A stretch of 64,000 bases of DNA from Microbacterium hydrocarbonoxydans. GTDB taxonomy: Bacteria > Actinomycetota > Actinomycetes > Actinomycetales > Microbacteriaceae. The notes beneath the pieces are model-generated. The model did not search any database and was not told the origin of the DNA. It worked only from the letters and a program-made list of their open reading frames with translations. Positions 52,688 through 63,494 of this stretch are shown here, piece by piece (positions within the stretch are counted from its first letter, which is position 1; every line of letters starts with the position of its first letter). The DNA is taken from contig NZ_JYJB01000005.1 in assembly GCF_000956475.1 (NCBI RefSeq), positions 62,001 through 126,000 of the forward strand, in the 5' to 3' direction. Both the position numbers and the translations under genes were made by a program.

Positions 52688-53758
52688 ATGCCCGCTGCGA
52701 CCAGACCCGCATCGACGATCGCGCGCTATGTCTCCTCACGGCTCGGCCAGTCGCTGCTCGTGCTCTGGGCGGCCTACACCGTCTCGTTCATCGTGCTGTA
52801 CGCGCTGCCGAGCGATCCCGTCGCCCTGCTCGCCGGTGGCGACGCGAGCGACATCACCCCCGAGCAGCTCGCCGAGCTGAAGGCGCACTACGGTCTCGAT
52901 CAGCCGCTCGTCGTGCAGTATCTGCTCCGTCTCGGCGGCGTGCTCACGGGAGACTTCGGAAGCTCGATCGCCACCGGCCGGCCGGTCGCGCAGGTGATCG
53001 GCGAGGCCATCCCGCCGACGCTGCAGCTCGCCGGGCTCGGCTTCCTGCTCGCGGTGCTGACCGGCACCGGACTCGCCGTGCTCGCCACCTACGTCCGCAG
53101 CCGGGCGCTGTCGACGCTGTTGCTCGGGCTGCCTCCGCTCGGCGTCGCGATCCCGTCGTTCTGGTTCGGTCTGATGCTCATCCAGTGGTTCTCGTTCCAG
53201 CTGCCGCTCTTCCCGGCCATGGGCGACAAGAGCATCGCCTCCCTGGTGCTGCCCTCGATCACGCTGGCCCTGCCCACCGGTGCGATGATCGCCCAGCTGC
53301 TGTCGAAGAGTCTGGCGACCTCTCTCCGCGAGCCGTACATCGACACCGCGAAGGCCAAGGGCGCCGACCGCCGTCGGGTGCACCTGCGGCACGCCCTTCG
53401 CAACGCGGCCCTGCCTGCGATCACCATGACCGGGCTCATCGTCGGACAGCTGCTCAGCGGCACCGTGGTGACGGAGACCGTGTTCTCCCGCCCCGGCATC
53501 GGCCGCGTCACCGCATCGGCGGTGCAGCAGCAGGACATCCCCGTCGTGCAGGGCATCGTGCTGTTCGCGGCCGCGGCGTTCGTGCTCGCCAATCTCGCGG
53601 TCGACCTCGTCTACCCGCTGCTCGACCCGCGCATCCAGCTGACGGCGGCACCGCGCCGCCGCCGTCAGGCCCCCGCCTCCCCCGCCGTCGCACCGACCGC
53701 CGAGGCCGCGGAGGCCCCCGTCCCCGACATCGACGCCGTACTGGAGGACGCACGATGA
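52688..53758 (+). CDS. Peptide/nickel-type ABC transporter permease (DppB-like)
   Basis: 356 residues. The N-terminal membrane segment with SFIVLYALPSDPV and HYGLDQPLVVQYL is typical of DppB/OppB; six membrane spans and the EAA loop ATSLREPYIDTAKAKGADRRRVHLRHALRNA follow, with the GIGRVTASAVQQQDIPVVQG element. A 45-residue Ala/Pro-rich tail ends it. The stop overlaps the next permease (ATGA). Confidence 0.94.
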   Translation: MPAATRPASTIARYVSSRLGQSLLVLWAAYTVSFIVLYALPSDPVALLAGGDASDITPEQLAELKAHYGLDQPLVVQYLLRLGGVLTGDFGSSIATGRPVAQVIGEAIPPTLQLAGLGFLLAVLTGTGLAVLATYVRSRALSTLLLGLPPLGVAIPSFWFGLMLIQWFSFQLPLFPAMGDKSIASLVLPSITLALPTGAMIAQLLSKSLATSLREPYIDTAKAKGADRRRVHLRHALRNAALPAITMTGLIVGQLLSGTVVTETVFSRPGIGRVTASAVQQQDIPVVQGIVLFAAAAFVLANLAVDLVYPLLDPRIQLTAAPRRRRQAPASPAVAPTAEAAEAPVPDIDAVLEDAR

Positions 53759-54701
53759 GCGAGACCGCCGCGCTGTTGCCCGACAGCGCCCAGCATCCCG
53801 CGGAAGGATTCGGCGCGACGTCCGCCGATCGGTTCGCGGATGCCGTCGCCGACCGCGCCTCCCGCTCCGGCTCCCGCACGCGGTGGGCGCGCGCACTGGG
53901 CTGGCTTGCCCGTCGCCCCGCCGCCGCCCTCGCTCTGCTCTGGCTGCTCGTCGTGATCGTCGCCGCTGTCTGGCCCGGCGTCCTCGCACCCGGCGATCCG
54001 CTCGCCGGCGTCCCCGCCGAGAACCTGCAGGGCCCGTCCGCGGCGCACTGGTTCGGCACCGACCAGATCGGGCGCGACCTGTACACGCGCGTGGTCCACG
54101 GCACGTCCCTCACCATCAGCGCGGCCGCGATCGCCGTCGCCGTCGGGTTGATCGCGGGTTCCGCGCTGGGCCTGCTCAGCGGGTTCGCCGGCGGACGGAC
54201 GGATGCCGTCATCATGCGCGCCGCCGACGTGCTGCTGGCGATCCCCGGGCTGCTGCTCTCACTCGCCCTCATCACCGCGCTCGGCTTCGGCACGGTCAAC
54301 GTGGCGATCGCGGTCGGCGTCGCGAGCGTCGCATCGGTGTCGCGCATCATGCGCTCCGAGGTCATCAAGGTGCGCAGCTCGCCGTACATCGAGGCGGCCA
54401 GGGCATCCGGCAACGGCTGGCTCCGGGTGCTCGTGCGCCACGTGCTGCCCAACTCGACGGGCCCTGTCATCGTGCTCGGCGTGCTCGAGTTCGGCGGGGC
54501 CATCCTCGCCGTCTCGGCGCTCAGTTTCCTCGGCTACGGCGCGCCGGCGCCGGCGCCCGAGTGGGGCGCGCTCGTGTCCGGTGGCCGCGACTTCCTGCGA
54601 AACGCCTGGTGGCTCACCACGCTCCCCGGCCTCACCATCGCCCTCACCGTGCTCGCCGCGAACCGGCTGGCGCGCGGGCTCGACTCCGAAGGAGCCACAA
54701 G

Positions 54702-54705
<4 letters not shown>
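53755..54705 (+). CDS. Peptide/nickel-type ABC transporter permease (DppC-like)
   Basis: 316 residues. A variable, charged N-terminus of 45 residues is followed by the DppC pattern HWFGTDQIGRDLYTRVVHGTSLTIS, six spans and the EAA motif SPYIEAARASGNGWLRVLVRHVLPNS. GAPAPAPEWGALVSGGRDFL is a family signature near the end. It pairs with the DppB-like permease. Confidence 0.94.
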
Positions 54706-56393
<1,688 letters not shown>

Positions 56394-56422
56394 CCCACCT
56401 GCACCCCCACCTAGGAGCCATC

Positions 56423-58060
56423 ATGACCCGCACCCGACACCCTCTGCGCGGCCGCGTCGCGCTTTCCGCCTCGATCGCCGTCGCTGCCGGACTCGCCCTC
56501 AGCGCGTGCGCCGGTGCCGCCCCCGCGAGCGCCCCGCAGGACGATGCCGCGACGCCCGTGGACGGCGGCGACCTCACCTTCGCGATCGCCAACGACCCGA
56601 TCTCGCTGAACCCCTCGGGCATCGGCTCCGGAAACGACACCTGGTACGTGACCCGTCAGCTGGTCGACTCGTTGCTGTACCAGAACCCCGACACGGGCGA
56701 GCTCGAGCCGTGGCTCGCGACCTCGTACACCGCCAACGACGACGCGACGGCTTTCACGTTCGAGCTGCGGGACGACGTCACCTTCTCCGACGGCACACCC
56801 TTCACCGCGGCGAACGTCAAGGCGACGTTCGACGACATCATCGCCGCGGGCGCCCTGAGCCAGTCCGTCAGCAGCTTCGTCGGCTATCAGGAGACCAAGG
56901 TCATCGACGACGACACGGTCGAGGTCGACTTCTCGACCCCGAACGCCGCCTTCCCCAACTCGACCGCGGCCGTGGGACTCGGCATCGTCGGCGATGCGAC
57001 GCTCGCTGTCCCGTTCGCGGATCGGGCGGACGGCAAGGCGGTCGTCGGAACCGGACCGTTCACCCTCGACACCTACACGAAGGACGTCGAGACCGTTCTC
57101 GCCGCACGCGAGGACTACGCCTGGGCGCCGGAGGCGCTCGGCAACGACGGCCGCGCGCACCTCGACACCGTGACGTTCCAGATCGTCCCCGAGGCGAGCG
57201 TGCGCACCGGCAGTCTCACGAGCGACCAGGTCGACGTGATCGGCGGCGTGCAGCCGACCGACGTGCAGACGCTGCAGGATGCGGGCTACCCGCTCGTGTC
57301 GCGCGGCAACCCCGGCATCAGCTTCGGGCTCTCCTTCAACCTCGCCCGCCCGATCGTGTCGGACATCGCGGTGCGCGAGGCCATCTCGGCGGCGATCGAT
57401 CCGAAGGTCGTCCGTGACACCGCGCTGAACGACCTCTTCAACGTCGCCACCAGCGCTCTCGCGAAGAACACCCCGTCGTGGGCCGACGAGAGCAAGCACT
57501 TCTCCTACGACCCCGACCACGCCGCCGAGCTTCTCGAGAAGGCCGGCTGGACCGAGGGCTCCGACGGCATCCGCACCAAGGACGGCCAGCCGCTCACCCT
57601 CCAGCTCGCCTGGATCACGAACTTCGGGCCCAACCAGACCTCTCTCGAGCTGATCCAGCAGCAGCTCAAGGCCGTCGGCATCGACGTCGAGCTCGAAGGC
57701 AGCACTGTGCCCGAGTTCCTCGAGAAGCAGGCGTCCGGTGACTTCGACATCGTGTGGGGCAACCTGTCTCGCGCCGACGGCGACGTCCTGCGCACCCAGT
57801 ACTCGGCCGCGACCACCAAGCTCAACATCGACGACCCCGAGCTCGAGGCGCTGCTGCAGGGTCAGCTCGCCGCGGGAGACACCGCCGCGCGCGACAAGAT
57901 CCTCGCCGACGCTCAGGCGCGCATCGCCTCGCAGTATTACCAGATCCCGGTGCACGAACTCACCTCGATCCTGTCCACGCAGACCACGGTGCACGACGTC
58001 ACCTTCGGCGCGGACTCGCGACTGAACTCTCTGGTCGCCGCCTGGAAGGACGCGAGCTGA
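56423..58060 (+). CDS. Peptide/opine-type ABC substrate-binding lipoprotein (SBP_bac_5)
   Basis: 545 residues. A lipoprotein signal (ALSAC, Cys near 29) precedes the family-5 binding fold: GGDLTFAIANDPISLNPSG, DGTPFTAANVKATFDDI and GTGPFTLDTYTKD. Family-5 proteins bind peptides, opines, nickel or organosulfur compounds; linkage to flavin monooxygenases favours an organic sulfur or nitrogen ligand. TAGGAG precedes the ATG, 29 bases after the ATPase gene. Confidence 0.94.
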   Translation: MTRTRHPLRGRVALSASIAVAAGLALSACAGAAPASAPQDDAATPVDGGDLTFAIANDPISLNPSGIGSGNDTWYVTRQLVDSLLYQNPDTGELEPWLATSYTANDDATAFTFELRDDVTFSDGTPFTAANVKATFDDIIAAGALSQSVSSFVGYQETKVIDDDTVEVDFSTPNAAFPNSTAAVGLGIVGDATLAVPFADRADGKAVVGTGPFTLDTYTKDVETVLAAREDYAWAPEALGNDGRAHLDTVTFQIVPEASVRTGSLTSDQVDVIGGVQPTDVQTLQDAGYPLVSRGNPGISFGLSFNLARPIVSDIAVREAISAAIDPKVVRDTALNDLFNVATSALAKNTPSWADESKHFSYDPDHAAELLEKAGWTEGSDGIRTKDGQPLTLQLAWITNFGPNQTSLELIQQQLKAVGIDVELEGSTVPEFLEKQASGDFDIVWGNLSRADGDVLRTQYSAATTKLNIDDPELEALLQGQLAAGDTAARDKILADAQARIASQYYQIPVHELTSILSTQTTVHDVTFGADSRLNSLVAAWKDAS

Positions 58061-59082
58061 TGACGACGCCGAAGATCATCGAGGCCGGCTTCACGCTGGC
58101 GGGCAACTACCCGGAGACCGATCCGGCGACCGGGCTCGAGGACACGCTGCGGCTGTTCGAGTTCGCGGAGGAGATCGGGCTGCAGGTCGCCGGCATCCGC
58201 CAGCGTCACCTGGAGCGCGGAGTCTCGTCGGCGCTGACCTTCCTCGCCGCCGCGACGCAGCGCACCGAGGCCATCCGCCTCGAGACCGCGGTCGTGCCGC
58301 TGGGCTACGAGACGCCGTTCCGGCTCGCCGAGGACTTCGGCACGGTCGACGCGCTGTCGAAGGGCCGGCTCAACGTCGGGATCAGCTCGTCCGCACCGCA
58401 CGGTGCGCTGCTGCGACACCTCGGCCGGATCGAGGACGAGGGCGACATCGACGCCTACGTGCTGATCGCCCGGTTCCTCGAGGCGCTCGAGGGCCGCCCC
58501 CTGGGCGAGGACATCCACACCCCCTATGGTCCGCAGACCCCTCGTGTGCAGCCGCACATCCAGGGGCTGCGAGAACGGGTCTGGCTGGGCGGCGGCTCCG
58601 CCCGGTCGGTGCGCTGGGCGGCCGAGCAGGGGCTCAAGCTCCTGCTCGGCAACATCACGGCTGCCGGCGGCGCCGACGACTTCGAGACTGCCCAGCGCGC
58701 GCACATCGACGACTACTACGCGCACCACACCGGCCCCGGCGCCCCGGCGGTCGGCGTCGAAAGAGTCATCCTGCCGATCGACAGCGCGACGACGGCGCAG
58801 CGCGAGCGCTACACCGCGTTCGCGGAGAGCCGGCAGGCACGGACCGAGCAGGCCACGAACGGCCACCTGTTCCAGGAGGATCTGTTCGGCACCGCCGACG
58901 AGATCGCGGAACGGCTGCTGGCAGATCCCTCGATCGACGGCCTCACCGAGTTGCGCGTCGCCCTGCCGTACGCCCTGTCGCTCGACGACTACCGCCAGAT
59001 CCTCTCCGACATCCGCCACGCCGTCCTGCCTCGCCTCGGCTGGGCGCCCGCGGCATCCGCCCTCGCTTCGACCGCCGCCTAG
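58060..59082 (+). CDS. LLM-class flavin-dependent oxidoreductase (shorter type)
   Basis: 340 residues, opening KIIEAGFTLAGNYPETDPATGL. Luciferase-like elements include LFEFAEEIGLQVAGIRQRHLERG, ETPFRLAEDFGTVDALSKGRLNVGISSS and RERVWLGGGSARSVRWAAEQGLKLLLGN. It is distinct from the two paired types and has no duplicate in the window. TGATG joins it to the binding-protein gene, so it is tied to transport. Confidence 0.92.
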   Translation: MTTPKIIEAGFTLAGNYPETDPATGLEDTLRLFEFAEEIGLQVAGIRQRHLERGVSSALTFLAAATQRTEAIRLETAVVPLGYETPFRLAEDFGTVDALSKGRLNVGISSSAPHGALLRHLGRIEDEGDIDAYVLIARFLEALEGRPLGEDIHTPYGPQTPRVQPHIQGLRERVWLGGGSARSVRWAAEQGLKLLLGNITAAGGADDFETAQRAHIDDYYAHHTGPGAPAVGVERVILPIDSATTAQRERYTAFAESRQARTEQATNGHLFQEDLFGTADEIAERLLADPSIDGLTELRVALPYALSLDDYRQILSDIRHAVLPRLGWAPAASALASTAA

Positions 59083-59114
59083 ACACTCGACCCCGCAGAC
59101 AAGGAGCACCGCAC

Positions 59115-60323
59115 ATGACCTCACGACTTCGCATCGGCGTCGCCCTCGACGGAGCCGGCTGGCATCCCGCCGCCTGGCGCGAGCCGTCCTCACGCCCCGA
59201 CGAGCTCTTCACCCCGCAGTACTGGCTCGACCTCGTCCGCACCGCGGAAGACGGTCTGCTCGACTTCGTCACGATCGAGGACTCGCTCGCGCTGCAGTCC
59301 TCCGATCCCCTCGGACCCGACGACCGCACCGACGAGGTGAGAGGACGCCTCGACGCGGTGCTGATCGCCTCGCGCGTGGCGCCGGTGACCGGCCGCATCG
59401 GCCTGATCCCGACCGCGACCGTGACGCACACCGAGCCCTTCCACGTCTCCAAGGCCATCGCCACCCTCGACTACACCAGCGAGGGCCGTGCCGGCTGGCA
59501 GGTGAAGGTGTCAGGGCGCGCCGACGAGACGGCCCACTTCGGCCGCCGCGCGCACCCCGGCACCGAGATCGAGTGGACGTCGCCGGGGTTCCGTGATTTC
59601 GCCGTCGAGCTCTTCGACGAGGCTGCGGACGCCGTAGAGGTCGTGCGGCGGCTCTGGGACAGCTGGGAGGACGATGCCGAGATCCGCGATGTCGGCACCG
59701 ACCGGTTCCTCGACGCCGACAAGGTGCACCAGATCGACTTCGAGGGCCGGTGGTTCAGCGTCCGCGGGCCGTCGATCACGCCCCGTCCGCCGCAGGGTCA
59801 GCCGGTCGTCGTCGCGCTCGCGCACAACGACATCCCCTACCGGCTGGCCGCGCGCTCCGCCGACGCGGTCTTCGTCACCCCGGCGGATGCCGTCCACGCG
59901 CAGAGCATCCTCGACGAGGTGTCCGCCATCGAGGCGGATGCCGTCGCCGCCGGCGAACGCGACGGCGAGCCGCTGCAGGTGTTCGCCGACATCCTCGTGC
60001 TCCTCGACGAACCGGGAGGCGAGCCCGCCGACGAGCGGCTGCGACGCCTCGACGCGCTCGGCCGCCCGCTCACGAGCGACACCCGGATCTTCACGGGGTC
60101 GGCATCCGAGCTCGCCGACCTCGTCGCCCAGCTCGGGGAGATCGGCTACGCAGGGGTGCGGCTGCGCCCTGGGGTGGCCACCGACGACCTCCCGCGCATC
60201 GCCGGCGCCTTCACCGCCGAGCTGCGTGCCCGCGGGCTCTTCCACGACCGCTACGAGGCCGGCACCCTGCGCGGCCTGCTCGGGCTGACCGAGCACCTGC
60301 CCAGCCGTTACGCCACCGTCTGA
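59115..60323 (+). CDS. LLM-class flavin-dependent oxidoreductase
   Basis: 402 residues, opening LRIGVALDGAGWHPAAWREP. DFVTIEDSLALQ, GRIGLIPTATVTHTEPFHVSKAIATLDYTSEGRAGWQVKVSG and PRPPQGQPVVVALAHNDIPYRLAA mark the luciferase-like barrel. It is the plus-strand paralogue of the enzyme at 50469. AAGGAG lies 11 bases before the ATG. Confidence 0.93.
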   Translation: MTSRLRIGVALDGAGWHPAAWREPSSRPDELFTPQYWLDLVRTAEDGLLDFVTIEDSLALQSSDPLGPDDRTDEVRGRLDAVLIASRVAPVTGRIGLIPTATVTHTEPFHVSKAIATLDYTSEGRAGWQVKVSGRADETAHFGRRAHPGTEIEWTSPGFRDFAVELFDEAADAVEVVRRLWDSWEDDAEIRDVGTDRFLDADKVHQIDFEGRWFSVRGPSITPRPPQGQPVVVALAHNDIPYRLAARSADAVFVTPADAVHAQSILDEVSAIEADAVAAGERDGEPLQVFADILVLLDEPGGEPADERLRRLDALGRPLTSDTRIFTGSASELADLVAQLGEIGYAGVRLRPGVATDDLPRIAGAFTAELRARGLFHDRYEAGTLRGLLGLTEHLPSRYATV

Positions 60324-60340
60324 GATCTCCTGGAGCCGAC

Positions 60341-61717
60341 ATGACAAAGAAGCAGATCATCCTCGCCGCCTACGTCGGAGGGGTCAACGAGCACACCCTG
60401 TGGGAGCATCCTGAAGCGGGAAGCCAGATCGACTTCTCCACGTTCCGGCACGTCGCGCAGACCGCCGAGCGCGGCCGATTCGACTACTTCTTCCTCGCGG
60501 AAGGCCTCGCGCTGCGAGCACGCGCAGGTCGCATCTTCGACCACGACATCGCCGGACGCCCCGACACCCTTCCGGTGCTTGCGGCCCTGGCCGCCGTGAC
60601 CGAGCACATCGGCCTCGTCGGCACCCTGAACGCGACGTTCAACGAGCCGTACGAGCTGGCTCGGCAGATCGCCAGCCTCGATCACCTGTCCGGCGGCCGC
60701 GCCGGCTGGAACGTCGTCACCTCGTTCGACGCGTTCACCGGAGCGAACTTCCGCCGCGGCGGATTCCTGCCGCACAGCGAGCGCTATGTGCGCGCCGAGG
60801 AGACGGTCGCCGCGATCCGCCGGCTGTGGGACTCCTGGGCGGACGACGCGATCGTCGCCGACAAGGCCTCTGGCGAGTTCCTCGCGGACGCCGCCGCCGG
60901 CGCCTTCGCGCAGAACAGCACCCAGTTCGACATCGCGGGCCGCTTCACGGTTCCGCGCAGTCCGCAGGGCCGGCCGGTGATCGTGCAGGCCGGAGTCTCG
61001 CCGCAGGGACGCGACTTCGCGGCATCCACGGCGGACGCCATCTTCTCACCCTACGCGTCACTCGCCGAGGGCAAGGCGTTCTACGCCGACATCAAGGAGC
61101 GGGCGGCCCGCTTCGGCCGCGGACCCGACGAGATCAAGATCCTCCCGGCCGCGGCCTTCGTGATCGGCGACTCGAAGGCCGACGCCGAGGAGAAGGCGCG
61201 CGACATCCGCGAGCAGCAGCTCACGGACAAGACCATCCAGGTCACCTTCGAGCAGGTGTGGAACCGCGACCTGTCGGCCTACGACCCCGATGGGCCGCTG
61301 CCCGACATCGATCCCGATCCGCAGGCTCCGCCCATCATCCAGGGGCGGGCCTTCGTGTTCCAGGACCGTTTCGAGACCGTGCGGAAGTGGCGGGAGCTGG
61401 CCGACGAACGCGGGCTCACGCTGCGCGGGCTCGCGCACGAGGTCTCGGGCAAGGCCGCGTACGTCGGCACCGCCGCGCAGATCGCCGATCAGCTCGACGC
61501 CTTCGTGCAGGAAGACGGAGGCGATGGCGTCGTGATCGGCTCGCACCTCGTGCCGGCCGGTCTCGACGAGTTCGTCGACCAGGTCGTGCCGCTGCTGCAG
61601 GAGCGCGGTTCGCTTCGGACGGATTACGAGGGCACGACGCTGCGCGACAACCTCGGTCTTCCGGTGCCCTCGCGCGATGCGCAGCTCGCCGGTGCGACGA
61701 GCGAGGGGGCGCGATGA
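60341..61717 (+). CDS. NtaA/SnaA/DszA-family FMN-dependent monooxygenase
   Basis: 458 residues, opening IILAAYVGGVNEHTLWEHPEAG. It shares FDYFFLAEGLALRARAGRIFDHD, FNEPYELARQIASLDHLSGGRAGWNVVTSFDAF and VWNRDLSAYDPDGPLPDIDPD with the enzyme at 49132. Similarity runs the full length, roughly 60 percent in the N-terminal half by eye. It is the third monooxygenase of the importer operon and overlaps the DUF1684 gene. Confidence 0.94.
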   Translation: MTKKQIILAAYVGGVNEHTLWEHPEAGSQIDFSTFRHVAQTAERGRFDYFFLAEGLALRARAGRIFDHDIAGRPDTLPVLAALAAVTEHIGLVGTLNATFNEPYELARQIASLDHLSGGRAGWNVVTSFDAFTGANFRRGGFLPHSERYVRAEETVAAIRRLWDSWADDAIVADKASGEFLADAAAGAFAQNSTQFDIAGRFTVPRSPQGRPVIVQAGVSPQGRDFAASTADAIFSPYASLAEGKAFYADIKERAARFGRGPDEIKILPAAAFVIGDSKADAEEKARDIREQQLTDKTIQVTFEQVWNRDLSAYDPDGPLPDIDPDPQAPPIIQGRAFVFQDRFETVRKWRELADERGLTLRGLAHEVSGKAAYVGTAAQIADQLDAFVQEDGGDGVVIGSHLVPAGLDEFVDQVVPLLQERGSLRTDYEGTTLRDNLGLPVPSRDAQLAGATSEGAR

Positions 61718-62589
61718 CTCTGCAGTCCGAGGCGAGTCGATCGACGCAGACGTCGTTCGCGCAGGAATGGGACGAGTGGCACCGCGCGCACGAGAAGCGG
61801 CGCGCCGACCCGCACGGCTTCCTCGCGGTGACCGGTCTGTTCTGGCTGTCCGAGGAGAAGACCGCGGTGCCTGGTCTCCCAGGGCTCTGGAGCACCGGAG
61901 CGGAGGGCCCGGTGGTCGAGCTCGCGGAGGACGACGTGCTGCTGCTCGGCGGCACCGTGATCAGCGGGACCCACCGCTTCGGCCCGATCGCCGAGCGCGA
62001 CGGCATCACGGCCGGCTTCGATGAGGGCGTGATCGAGATCGCCAAGCGCGGCGGCCGCGACATCCTGCGTCCACGCCGCGCCGACTTCCCGTTCCTCCGC
62101 TCCTACACCGGCACGGCCGCCTACCCGGCCGATCCGCGATGGCGGATCCCGGCACGGTTCGTGCGCTTCATCGCCCCTCGCGCGATCGAGGTCGGCGCGG
62201 CGGTCGATGCGCTCGCGCACGTCTACGAGTCGCCGGGCTACGTCGAGTTCGAGATCGGCGACGAGACGATCCGGCTCCTCGCCTTCCCTGGCCATGCGCC
62301 CGGTTCGCTGTTCGCGCTGTTCACCGACGCGACCAGCGGTGTCACCACCTATGCGGCGAACCGCATGGTCGCGATCGAGGTATCCGAGGACTCGGATGAG
62401 ACCGTGGTCGACTTCAACAGGGCGGTGAACCTGCCCTGCGCGTACACGGACTTCGCGACATGCCCACTGCCGCCGGCCGAGAACCATCTGCGCATCGCGG
62501 TCACAGCCGGGGAGAAGACGCCGAGCGCTCGTGTCGAGGGCCTCGTGTCGGCAGCCGGGATCGTGCCCGCAGCATCCTCATCCGCCTGA
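61714..62589 (+). CDS. DUF1684 protein
   Basis: 291 residues. EWDEWHRAHEKRRADPHGFLAVTGLFWL at the N-terminus and CAYTDFATCPLPPAENHLRIAVTAGEK near the end are the DUF1684 signatures; no transmembrane segment or signal peptide is seen. The family has no assigned biochemistry. It closes the importer-monooxygenase operon and is translationally coupled (ATGA), so it probably acts on the same pathway. Confidence 0.9.
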   Translation: MTLQSEASRSTQTSFAQEWDEWHRAHEKRRADPHGFLAVTGLFWLSEEKTAVPGLPGLWSTGAEGPVVELAEDDVLLLGGTVISGTHRFGPIAERDGITAGFDEGVIEIAKRGGRDILRPRRADFPFLRSYTGTAAYPADPRWRIPARFVRFIAPRAIEVGAAVDALAHVYESPGYVEFEIGDETIRLLAFPGHAPGSLFALFTDATSGVTTYAANRMVAIEVSEDSDETVVDFNRAVNLPCAYTDFATCPLPPAENHLRIAVTAGEKTPSARVEGLVSAAGIVPAASSSA

Positions 62590-62599
62590 ACGAACCGTC

Positions 62600-62631
62600 A
62601 GTGCCGCCGGCGGTACGCCGCCAGCGGCACT
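62600..62631 (+). terminator. Terminator of the importer-monooxygenase operon
   Basis: AGTGCCGC (62600-62607) pairs with GCGGCACT (62624-62631); an inner GGCG/CGCC stem extends it. A moderately T-rich stretch follows. Confidence 0.75.
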
Positions 62632-62651
62632 GCTCGCGGTTTCCGTTGTCG

Positions 62652-62666
62652 CCCCCCCCCCCCCCC
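62652..62666. repeat. Run of 15 cytosines
   Basis: A homopolymer of 15 C in the gap between the importer operon and the GNAT gene. It is prone to slippage and to sequencing error in length. Confidence 0.9.
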
Positions 62667-62671
62667 GCTGC

Positions 62672-62857
62672 GCCCTTCTCCCCTTCTCCGATGTGCGTGT
62701 CATTGTCGCCTCCCGCCGAAAAGGCGGCATCAGCACGCACCACGGGCGCCACGACCGGCGCTCGGCGGACGTCAGATCCCCCTCTTGCCCTTCTCCCATC
62801 TCCAAGGTGCGCGTCATTGTCGCCTCCCGCCGAAAAGGCGGCATCCACACGCACCAC
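62672..62857. repeat. Direct repeat of about 70 bp with internal hairpins
   Basis: Two copies (about 62672-62743 and 62786-62857, offset 114) share CCCTTCTCCC, CGTCATTGTCGCC, CCGCCGAAAAGGCGGCATC and ACGCACCAC. On the minus strand each has a CCGCC-loop-GGCGG hairpin immediately followed by GGGAGGCGACAATG, that is, a hairpin, a Shine-Dalgarno-like element and an ATG. No recognised gene follows. Confidence 0.75.
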
Positions 62858-62972
62858 GACGCGGGGGGTGGACGACCGGCGCGCGCGGCGCGAAGGTGGC
62901 GCGCGCGCCGCGAACTCGACGCCGCGATGACGGCCGGGAACTGGCCCGCTATGCGTGGGAACGGAATGGCGC

Positions 62973-63494
62973 TCAGAGATCCAGCCCGAAGGCCAGCAGG
63001 TCGAGGAACCGACCCGGCTCGACCTCGATGCGGTGCTCGCGCTCGGGCAGCCGGCGGAATCCGAGCTTGGCGTACAGCGCGTGCGCACCGACCATCTCCG
63101 GACCGCTGTTCATCACGACCCGCTCGATCCCGCGCTCCACCGCGAGCGCGATGACGTGCCGGGTGAGGGCTTCGCCGATGCCTCGTCCCCGTGCGGAGGG
63201 CGCGACGGCGAGCTGCCGGAAGTCGAGTTCCCCTTCCAGGGCGAGCTCCGATAGGCGTTCGCCCGGACGCGGGACCCACACCGTGCCGATGATCGCACCG
63301 GCGGCGTCTTCCGCGACCCAGACATCACCCGATTCGACCCGCGTGGCGACGTCTCGCAGCGAGCGCAGGTACGCCGGCGACAGCTCGGAGTAGCTCGAGC
63401 TGTACGCCTCTTCGGTGACCTGCCCGGCGAGGTCGTAGTCGTCGGCCATCGCGATCCTGATGACGAGGGTCTGCGGTGCAGCGGATGCCGTCAT
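62973..63494 (-). CDS. GNAT-family N-acetyltransferase
   Basis: 173 residues from the ATG at 63494. The acetyl-CoA loop is in LAVAPSARGRGIGEALTRHVIALA (near 94-118), followed by NSGPEMVGAHALYAKLGFRRLPER. It overlaps the luciferase-like gene upstream by 4 bases (ATGA) and is cotranscribed with it. The substrate is unknown. Confidence 0.92.
   Translation of the reverse strand: MTASAAPQTLVIRIAMADDYDLAGQVTEEAYSSSYSELSPAYLRSLRDVATRVESGDVWVAEDAAGAIIGTVWVPRPGERLSELALEGELDFRQLAVAPSARGRGIGEALTRHVIALAVERGIERVVMNSGPEMVGAHALYAKLGFRRLPEREHRIEVEPGRFLDLLAFGLDL

Larger units (their letters stand above)
62590..62972. other. Intergenic region with terminator, C-run and direct repeats
   Basis: 383 bases between convergent genes. 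Reading frames across it on the minus strand are rich in Arg, Gly and Ser and repeat with the DNA repeats; none looks like a real protein. Nothing else was seen beyond the terminator, C-run and repeats listed. Confidence 0.7.

Noticed and set aside
62672..62857. Direct repeats as a CRISPR array
   Set aside because: Only two imperfect copies, a 43-base interval, internal hairpin with coding-like periodicity and no cas genes.
62578..63279. Minus-strand frame containing repeated MPPFRREATMTRT
   Set aside because: The peptide repeat simply mirrors the DNA direct repeat, and the frame continues out of phase through the GNAT gene; no independent support as a protein.
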